NCBI GenBank assembly: GCA_021018815.1
Contig: JAITYX010000028.1
Span: 6,279,001 to 6,343,000 of the forward strand
Source of the DNA: Talinum fruticosum
Taxonomy: Eukaryota > Streptophyta > Magnoliopsida > Caryophyllales > Talinaceae
Length of the DNA: 64,000 nucleotides
Direction: 5' to 3'
Positions 57,561-64,000 of the stretch are shown here, one piece after another. The position numbers were made by a program, and so were the translations under genes. The number at the start of each line of letters is the position of its first letter. Position 1 is the stretch's first letter. Below the pieces are notes generated by a model. That model worked only from the letters and a program-made list of their open reading frames with translations, was not told the DNA's origin and searched no databases.

Positions 57561-59019
57561 TGAAGACTCGGACTCGAATCTAGATCATTCCGAGTACTAC
57601 ATAAAGACTCGTGTACAAACCTCATCCCTACTAAGTTTTGATTACAAGTCGTTTTGAGTGTTATAGACACTCCTGTATAAGTTTTCATTCGTTTCTAACC
57701 GACTCGGATCACATTGATATTTCGAGTCACTCGGACATCACTCGGATTTATCGCACGTTCAAATAATCTCTATGACACTTTTTATCCGAGTTCTAACTGT
57801 GTATTTCAAAGCAAAGTTAATTACAGTGTTAATTCATCTTTCTAAGTTAGTTTATATGTTTGAGAATTATTTGTCCAGCATCAAGTCCTTATACTCGATG
57901 TTTTCACACCTATAACTTGATCTTTCTTAGGACTCGACTCTTATGGAATTTGAGTATAATGAATATTAGACTCGTAAAATTTTACTCCTATAGGCCTAAG
58001 ATAATTATGCACTTAATTGTCATAATTAAATTATTATGTGTGCCTAATCTTAGACCAAAGTATTTTATACTTTAAGAACCAAAGTGGTTTACTTTTGTAG
58101 GTTATCTAAATGAGGTTATCTCATTTTTGAATTAAAAAGTAACCGGCTTCAAGTCGTCAATCACCAGCAGACAAGACTTATCTACTTCGAACAAGGCTTA
58201 AACGCTATGTCAAGGTTGTTCTGTTTCCAAAACTGTAAAAGTTTAACGCTAAACTCAACAAGTAGTTTCCACCTTACTTTTCGGACATCACCAGCTGACT
58301 CGAGCACCTTTAGGAGCCAAAAGTCGTTGTATAACGTTCACATCTCAACGGATCTTTTCGAGTGACTCGAAGAACCGTTACAACAGATCGAAATGACTTC
58401 GCTCGTAAATCGCTACAACGGCTAATCTGCTTGGCCATCTATAAATAGAAGCCACTTCACAAGACTTGAAGATTGTTGGAACTATTGTTGAAACACATTA
58501 ATTAAGTAAAAGTCATTGCTTTCATATTCAATCTTCTACTTACAACTCCCGACTTGTAATTCATACTTTCCGAGTTGTAAAATCTGTAATCGAGTCACAT
58601 ACTATTCTTACCTTCGAGTAAGGTCCCTTGACTGAGCTGTAAGGGTTAACTCAGCTCGGTTGTCCCTAGCTGTAAAGGTTACCTCGGTTAGGAAGTACTA
58701 GATTAGATAAGGGAATTTCGAGTCTAGGAAAATTCTGTAAGGAATTTTCTAAGGGAGCAATTCGATTGAGTCGATCCGTTGTATTTTGTAGATTCAAAAT
58801 AGTGGATTTGACTTAGTGCTTGGACTAGCACTGTCCGTGGTTTTCTGCCCTAGGAGGGTTTCCACGTATCTCCGAGTTTACACTTTTCCGAGTTCAATCT
58901 AGTCTCGGATTATCTTGTTCATTCTTTTAAAGCTCAAAGTTTCTAAGTTTGTGAAAATTGCCTTATCCCTCTATTCACCCCCTTTAGGGTGACTAAGATT
59001 CTCCAAGAGCAAACCTTCA
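57561..59019 (+). repeat. E4 3' LTR
   Basis: 1459 bp, starting TGAAGACTCGGACTC and ending AGAGCAAACCTTCA. TATAAATA is at 58440-58447. Confidence 0.92.
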
Positions 59020-59400
59020 CCAGGGAATTTTTCCATCCCATGCTTGATTGGGAATGTGTCCATAAATCGTGCTTTTTGTGAATTGGGGTCAAGTGTGAGC
59101 TTGATGCCTTATTCTTTATATAAGAATTTGGACTTAGGTAAGTTAAGGTCCACCACCGTTTCTCTTCAATTAGCGAATAGTTCCGTGACATATCCTTTGG
59201 GTATTTTAGAGCACATTCCAGTCAAAGTTGGTGATTTCTTTGTGCCTGTGGACTTTCTAATTCTTGATATGGTTGAGGATACCCGTACCCAAATCATTCT
59301 TGGGAGGCCTTTCTTGGCTAATGTTGTGTGTAAGATTGATGTGAAAAAGGGTAAATTGACCTTTGATGTGGGGAGCATCATGCTGAATTTGAATTCTTGA
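59020..59400 (+). pseudogene. pol: G1 aspartic protease, catalytic Asp replaced
   Basis: Resumes after E4 with PGNFSIPCLIGN and runs open to a stop at 59398-59400. The active-site region, normally DLGAS in this group, reads ELGSS, with Glu for the catalytic Asp; the flap-side ILGRPFLA motif is intact near the end. The length (about 127 residues) is that of a retropepsin domain alone. The frame stops after DVGSIMLNLNS, where polyprotein would normally lead to reverse transcriptase. Nothing downstream resembles RT, so the truncation is in the element and not from E4. Confidence 0.85.
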
Positions 59401-60248
59401 AACTTTCTCAACTTCCGTAGTTTCATTTGGGTTGGAAATTGGAAACTTGCCTTGTATTATAAATTTGTTTGTTTTTCCATTCACAAAGAAAAAAAGAGAA
59501 AAAAATCAGAAAAATGAAATAGAAAAAATTTTTCTTGAAAAATCGAAAAAAAAGAGAAAAAGAATAAAGTGTTTTGGCATTAGCTTGTGTAGATTTAAGG
59601 AGGTTTCCAATGGGTTTTTCTAGATGTATTTTGAATGTTTATGAATGGATAGTATTGTATATATGAGATATTTGATGAGTTAGCTCCAAGTTTGGCTTTT
59701 AGCTCCTCATTACTCAAATAATTTTTCACTCCTACCCTTAACCCCTAGCCTCGTTACAACCCTTAAAAAGACCTCTTGATTGTCATTTGCATTTGCATAC
59801 TCGTGGTGGAGAGTTGAGATTCTTTGTAAGCATATGGTAGATTGTTTCTTTGGTGAGAGTATTGAGATAACTTTCATTGTTATATATTTTCAAACACATG
59901 AGAGAAGTGTTTTCACTTCCCTAAAGTGAGGTTTGCTCTTAATCTTTCTAGTTTTATGCTTATACATATACCAACTTGCTATCATTGGAGATTAAGGGAG
60001 ATTGATTTGATCTTGATTGTGTGATTCATAGAAATCTTTTCAAAAACTTCCCTCTTACTTGTGCTTAACGGTTTTCATCACTTTAGGGCTATTATTGGTT
60101 AAACTTAGTTGTTAGAGAATTATACCGATACTTACCCGAGGAGGGTGTGTAAATAGATTTTTCTTTTTCATCTTGAGTCCTTTTATTTTCTTTTTGTTTG
60201 AGTCTTGTACTTGCTTCGGGACAAGCAAGGTTTAAGCATGTAGGACTT
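59401..60248 (+). other. G1 3' untranslated region
   Basis: Non-coding DNA between the protease stop and the 3' LTR. An A-rich tract (59480-59570) and short T-rich stretches are the only features. Near the end, CTTGCTTCGGGACAAGCAAG (60211-60230) is a small dyad that commonly precedes the 3' LTR in this type of gypsy element. Confidence 0.7.
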
Positions 60249-61905
60249 TGATAAGTGCCATATTTGCATTAGATTTCATAGGAGGTTGCTTGTCATTTTC
60301 GGGGATTTATATTCATATTTATGTACTTTATGCCCCATTTATGCTTTACACTTGGGTTTTTCATTTTTGGTCTATTTCGCAACTTCCTAATTGTTTGGAC
60401 TTGATTTTTAGTCATATTTTCAGTCCAAATCTATTTTGAGTCTATGTTTCTAACTTCCTTATTGAAAGAGCTTTCCAATGACATATTATAAGCTCAATTC
60501 TGTTGAGGAATAGAAAAGATATGAAGCGGAAAGTAAGAAGGGTGGTAACGGACACTTCTTTACACTCTGAATCATGTTTTTCCCCACACATATGAAGCAA
60601 TAATAATGACGAAAGAATTAGAAGCTAGACTCAATGAGCTTTCCGGCAAATCAAGAATCGCATCATTTGGACATTGGACGAGGAAGTTATGATTGAACCA
60701 ATTTGATGCATGCCTTCCAAGCAACCAACACTAGCAACGCGTGTCGGCGAACACGACCCATGTTGGAGGTGAGCTTGCCTAGGAGCCTTTGCATTGAGAA
60801 CGGGCAACCCGTGTCGGTGAACACGGCCCATTTTCAATGTTTCGTCCAGCTTTGATGTGCCAGCAGCCAACACGAGCAGCCCGTGTTGGAGGACATGGCC
60901 CGTGTTGGAGGTAAATTCCGTCGAAACGATTCGGTTTTGACGGTTTCAGCTCATGATTACCTCTTAATGGCTTATTTAAGCCAATTTTCATCTGATCTTG
61001 AGGCTATCCATTCTTGCATCTATCCACCATTCATCCTCCATATTCATCCATCATCATTTTTTCTTCCTTCATTCATCCACATCAAACCAAATTTTGAACA
61101 TTGAAGAAGGAGATCAAGCAGTTGCAGGATTCCATTTGAAATCGAGAGCTTTAAGTGGAGTACTTCAAGTCTATCATCTACTTGTCCATTTCTTGCTATT
61201 TGAGGTTTGATTACCCTGTATTAGATTTTATTTAAGCTTTCAATAATCATGTGTGAGTAGTTTAGTTTTTCTAGGGATTTGTAATCCAAAACAATGAAGT
61301 TTGATTAGTTTGCCATGATTTGCGCTTGAATTCTGATTTTGATCAATAGAAGGTTGTGTTTATCATGTTCATAAGTGTTTTGAAGGGCTAGAATACTTGT
61401 GTTTAGAGATTAATCTATCAAGTAAGGAAAAGTGAAATATAATAATCCGACAACCAACTTTTCTACCTAATTTATGAAATTTGAGAAAAGAATAGTAAAT
61501 TAGGGGAACACTTTGATAATTTGAAATCTTTAACTTTGAAACTTAAAAGGCATACGAAACTTGTTTGATAGGTTAATTAGAGCAATTCTATTAAGCATCG
61601 AAAGAGCACTAGAATTTTGTGATTATCAATCCTTGATTTACTTGAAAGAATGAATGCACAAATTATGTTTAAATAATCAAACTCATTGTTAGGAAAGCAA
61701 ATCCCTAGATGTTTTTATCCATTGATTTAAGTCTAGATTAATTTCCTTGATTCTAATATTTAGAACTAGTTTAGAGAAGCAAACTCCAAAAACCTTATTA
61801 GCTTAGTAATTGAGTAGAGAACTAGTTTAGTGTGTTGCTAGATCGAGTCCTTGTGGAATCGACAACTAGCTACAACTTATATACTCGTGCGCTTGCAGCC
61901 TGTCA
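60249..61905 (+). repeat. G1 3' LTR
   Basis: 1657 bp, starting TGATAAGTGCCATATTTGC and ending GCAGCCTGTCA. The dyad units recur at about 60728-60760, 60799-60830 and 60877-60905 in a more diverged form. The expected polypurine tract before it is decayed (CATGTAGGACTT at 60238-60248). Confidence 0.9.
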
Positions 61906-61916
61906 ATAGGAAATCA

Positions 61917-61985
61917 CAAAAATAATAATAATAAAAGTGATAATAATTACAATAATAATAACAACGATAATAATAACGATAGTAA
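61917..61985. repeat. Imperfect AAT/AAC-rich tract in the right arm of H1
   Basis: AATAATAATAATAAAAGTGATAAT and related interrupted triplets begin a few bases after the G1 target duplicate. Confidence 0.8.
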
Positions 61986-62773
61986 AATTTAGTTACTAAA
62001 AGTATTGAATATATTAATGAAACACTTTATTTTGTTAAGGTCATCAATGCCGGTCATCCGAGTCAGCAATTCAAAAAGAATCAAAGGAACGATAACACCA
62101 AGACCTAAGATACGTTTATTACTTGTGCCTTACAAAAATCCACATGTTTATATATAGCAATATCAAAATGGTTTTCTTAATAAAATGAATCATTTTAAAT
62201 ATTATTTATCATCTAATTATGTAGCCCGCCCCATGTCAGTCATAATATATCATGATCACATCATATCATTTATTTGGCTATTATCAACTAGACTTCATGA
62301 TCGGTTTGGGTACATATTTAGGAAAATCGATTATCATGAGGAGCCACTCGGATAATCAATGAATAATTGTTTTACTACATTCTTCCTGTCTAATTTAGAA
62401 ATAAATTGAAATGCATGTGCTCAAAGATATATCTTCACTTATTTATTTACAGTACATGGATAAGCGTTCTAAGCTATGGCTCACTATTTCGAAATGTTTC
62501 TCTGTTTTGAGTTGTCCTTGTTATTGGCAATAAGTCATTACCATGTTGGCATGTTAATTAATTTCTTTACTCATGTTATTTTATGTTGGGAATTTTTACT
62601 TTTCCAACCTAAAACCTATTAAGTAATATATGTAACCTATGTGGGTGTTGCCTTGTTCCTTATTTGGAGTAGCGGTAACGCCTCTAACTTTACTTTCCAC
62701 TCGTGCTAATTACTAGTTAATAAGTCATTATAGTTAATCGGGTGATTATGGGGTTTTGGGGCATTAAATTGTA

Positions 62774-63269
62774 GGAGTTTAGGGTAATTTTAACCATTTT
62801 CATTGAATATGAGTCGTTGACATAAATAATTAAATAAATAAATAATATAATTTACCCGAATGAAAAAATATATATTTTCTTTTATAAGTGGACTCTCCTT
62901 TTCCCTTTCTTTGTGTGCATGATAATATATATAGTCTTATTAGTATTTTTTCTTCTTCATATATTGAAGCAAATGTTGATAATTGGCTTATGTGGAGTTG
63001 ATATTTCACTTTTCACGTTTCTTTTTACATCTATATTCACTAAAACGAAATACGTAAATAGCGACGGACATTTTCCGATAGGAATTCCGACGGGAATTCC
63101 GACGAGGGTTTTTTGGAATTCGACGAACGAAATTCAAACAAGCATTTTCATCGAATTCCCGTCGAATTTGGCAAATCCTAACAGAAAATCCATCGAGTAT
63201 TTCAATGGTTTTTTGTAGTGATTATTATATATCATAGCAATCTTTTTAAAATTATGAAATGGTGGCCCG
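62774..63269 (+). mobile_element. Right arm of the older Helitron, with a second 5' terminus
   Basis: Type B body resumes after the H1 target duplicate (GGAGTTTAGGG, then ATGAGTCGTTGACATAAATAAT and TTTATAAGTGGACTCTCC), matching 13680-14110. A type A terminus (TCTATATT) begins at 63030, is interrupted by the CACTA-type miniature element, and continues ATATATCATAGCAATC to GGTGGCCCG at 63269, where E6 cuts it. Confidence 0.78.
63038..63220. mobile_element. CACTA-type miniature element, 183 bp
   Basis: The left end CACTAAAACGAAATACG and the complement of the right end CACTACAAAAAACCATTG share the CACTA terminus. A perfect 3-bp TSD, ATT, lies at 63035-63037 and 63221-63223. The interior is self-complementary: GGAATTCCGACGGGAATTCC on the left pairs with the GAATTCCCGTCGAATTTGG region on the right. 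There is no coding capacity. The Helitron terminus at 12007 shows the corresponding uninterrupted site. Confidence 0.88.
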
Positions 63270-64000
63270 TGAAGACTTAGACTTTATACTTACACATTTC
63301 GAGTTCCATCGAGGAATCAGGTATAAGACTTCATCTCTTATAGGGTTTTGACTTCAAGTCATTCCATACGCCTTAGAAACTTTTCCGAGTGATATAACAT
63401 TTTCTCCGAGTGTTATAGAAACTATTATGTCTGTTTCGCCGACTCGACCGACTCGGAAAGCATACCTCTACATGCCACTTCACACTCGCTCCGAGTCACC
63501 CAACACTCAGATATATCGCATGTTCAAACACTATCTTTTCCATGCTTAAACTCAGTGTCCGACTTCATGGTTCAGGAATTACATTGTTCCAAGTCAGCAT
63601 ATTTAGTTTGAACTTTGTTTAGCCTAGATCAAGTCTATTTACTCGATATTCTTTATCCGACTTGATTGTCCTCTAGACCGACTAAGATGGAATTTGAGTT
63701 TCATGGATATTAGACTCGTAAAATTCCATTCCTTTTCCGACTCGGATAATTAGTCATTTAATTATCTTAATTATATCATTATCTCGTGTCTAACCTTGGA
63801 CCAAAATATTTTATACTTTGAGAACCAAATTGATTAGCTTTTGTAGGTTATTCAAACGAGGCTATCCTATTTTTGAACCGCAAAAGTAACCGGCTTTAAA
63901 ACGTCAAATCACCAAGCAGACAAGGCTTTTTCCACCTCCGACCTAGCCCCAAACACTCGTGTCGGATTGTCTGTTTCTAAAATTGGAAATCTGCAACACT
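63270..64000 (+). mobile_element. E6: copia LTR, subfamily of E3 and E5, runs off the window
   Basis: Starts TGAAGACTTAGACTTTATAC at 63270 directly against the Helitron. It follows the E5 and E3 LTR (GAGTTCCATCGAGGAATCAG, then GTATAAGACTTCATCTCTTA; GACTTCATGGTTCAGG; GGATAATTAGTCATTTAATT) for 731 bases without a break. Whether it is a solo LTR or the start of a whole element cannot be told. Confidence 0.82.

Larger units (their letters stand above)
48321..59019 (+). mobile_element. E4: Ty1/copia element, SIRE/Maximus-like, 10.7 kb, with a third ORF
   Basis: LTRs 48321-49737 (1417 bp) and 57561-59019 (1459 bp), flanked by a perfect TSD, CCAGG (48316-48320 and 59020-59024), in the gag-protease junction of G1. 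The interior has gag, protease, integrase, RT and RNase H, then about 2.7 kb before the polypurine tract with an additional ORF (55420 onward). The 5' LTR lacks a stretch of roughly 50-60 bases present near 57615-57670 of the 3' LTR. The LTR subfamily differs from those of E2 and E3. Confidence 0.93.
21114..61905 (+). mobile_element. G1: Ty3/gypsy element with gag and protease only, split by four copia insertions
   Basis: LTRs 21114-22753 and 60249-61905 (TG...CA) are flanked by a perfect TSD, ATAGG (21109-21113 and 61906-61910), inside H1. Removing nested elements leaves about 6.4 kb with about 3.1 kb of interior. That interior has gag and an aspartic protease and then non-coding DNA to the 3' LTR: no reverse transcriptase, RNase H or integrase is present. 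The Asp-tRNA-type primer site and the gag and protease sequences resemble the Athila/Tat group. The LTRs differ by roughly 8-10 percent by eye in the first 190 bases, so G1 is old. It would need proteins from another element to move. Confidence 0.88.
19140..62768 (+). mobile_element. H1: solo-LTR-like element of about 2.8 kb, split by G1
   Basis: H1 starts TGTAATGCTCCGACCC at 19140 and ends GGGGCATTAAA at 62768, near-inverted ends of the TGTAAYRCCCC type. It is flanked by a perfect 5-bp TSD, TTGTA (19135-19139 and 62769-62773), inside the Helitron. H1's own DNA is 19140-21113 plus 61911-62768, about 2832 bp, with no coding domain. A TATA-like tract near 19670 precedes a GC-rich leader (about 19730-20030), suggesting plus orientation. 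Size, ends and TSD fit a solo LTR of a long-LTR gypsy element (Del/Tekay-like); the lineage is inferred from memory of such ends. Confidence 0.75.

Noticed and set aside
1..64000. Host gene, tRNA, rRNA or a novel multi-gene system
   Set aside because: Every recognisable protein motif belongs to a transposable element, and I saw no tRNA- or rRNA-like stretches; the interest here is the structure of the nest and not a gene system.

Overview
This window is repeat-dominated intergenic DNA from a plant nuclear genome, most likely a eudicot; the species cannot be named from the sequence. The evidence is plant-type LTR retrotransposons of both superfamilies, a plant-type Helitron, CACTA and hAT miniature elements, AT-rich spacers and long TAA and TA microsatellites. 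I found no intact host gene, tRNA, rRNA or CRISPR array. Every substantial protein similarity belongs to a transposable element, and every coding region I could follow is broken by stops or frameshifts.

Layout, left to right. Positions 1-3137 are the right end of a CACTA-type DNA transposon whose other end lies outside the window; it holds two tandem foldback units and an array of subterminal hairpins. Positions 3138-5248 hold no gene I recognise. Positions 5249-10253 are a complete, young Ty1/copia element on the minus strand (E1) with 210-bp LTRs differing at two sites. Positions 10254-12006 are AT-rich spacer with a tandem pair of about 240-bp repeats. Positions 12007-19055 are a Helitron-like array with many 5'-type termini, one clear 3' hairpin-CTAG terminus and a 2.9-kb tandem duplication.

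From 19056 to 63269 the window is one nest of insertions that can be resolved from target-site duplications (TSDs). An old Helitron arm (19077-19139, resuming at 62774) was split by a solo-LTR-like element H1 (19140-62768, TSD TTGTA). H1 was split by a Ty3/gypsy element G1 (21114-61905, TSD ATAGG) that carries gag and protease but no reverse transcriptase or integrase. The roughly 3.1-kb interior of G1 then received four copia insertions related to the SIRE/Maximus lineage: E2 (24264-33343, plus), solo LTR E5 (33531-38774, plus), E3 (39142-48119, minus) and E4 (48321-59019, plus, TSD CCAGG). E5 was itself split by a second solo-LTR-like element D1 (33843-37546, TSD TGATC), and E3 by a hAT miniature element (45225-45564, TSD CTTAGGAC). 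On the right, the old Helitron resumes, carries a 183-bp CACTA-type miniature element (63038-63220, TSD ATT), and is cut by another copia LTR that runs off the window end (E6, 63270-64000).

The DNA therefore records at least five successive insertion layers. Where coding domains survive they follow the standard copia order gag, protease, integrase, reverse transcriptase, RNase H; E4 has an additional ORF downstream of pol. Many differences between copies fall at CTCGG/CCGAG motifs, which raises the question of base-calling or assembly error and limits how far the broken frames can be trusted.
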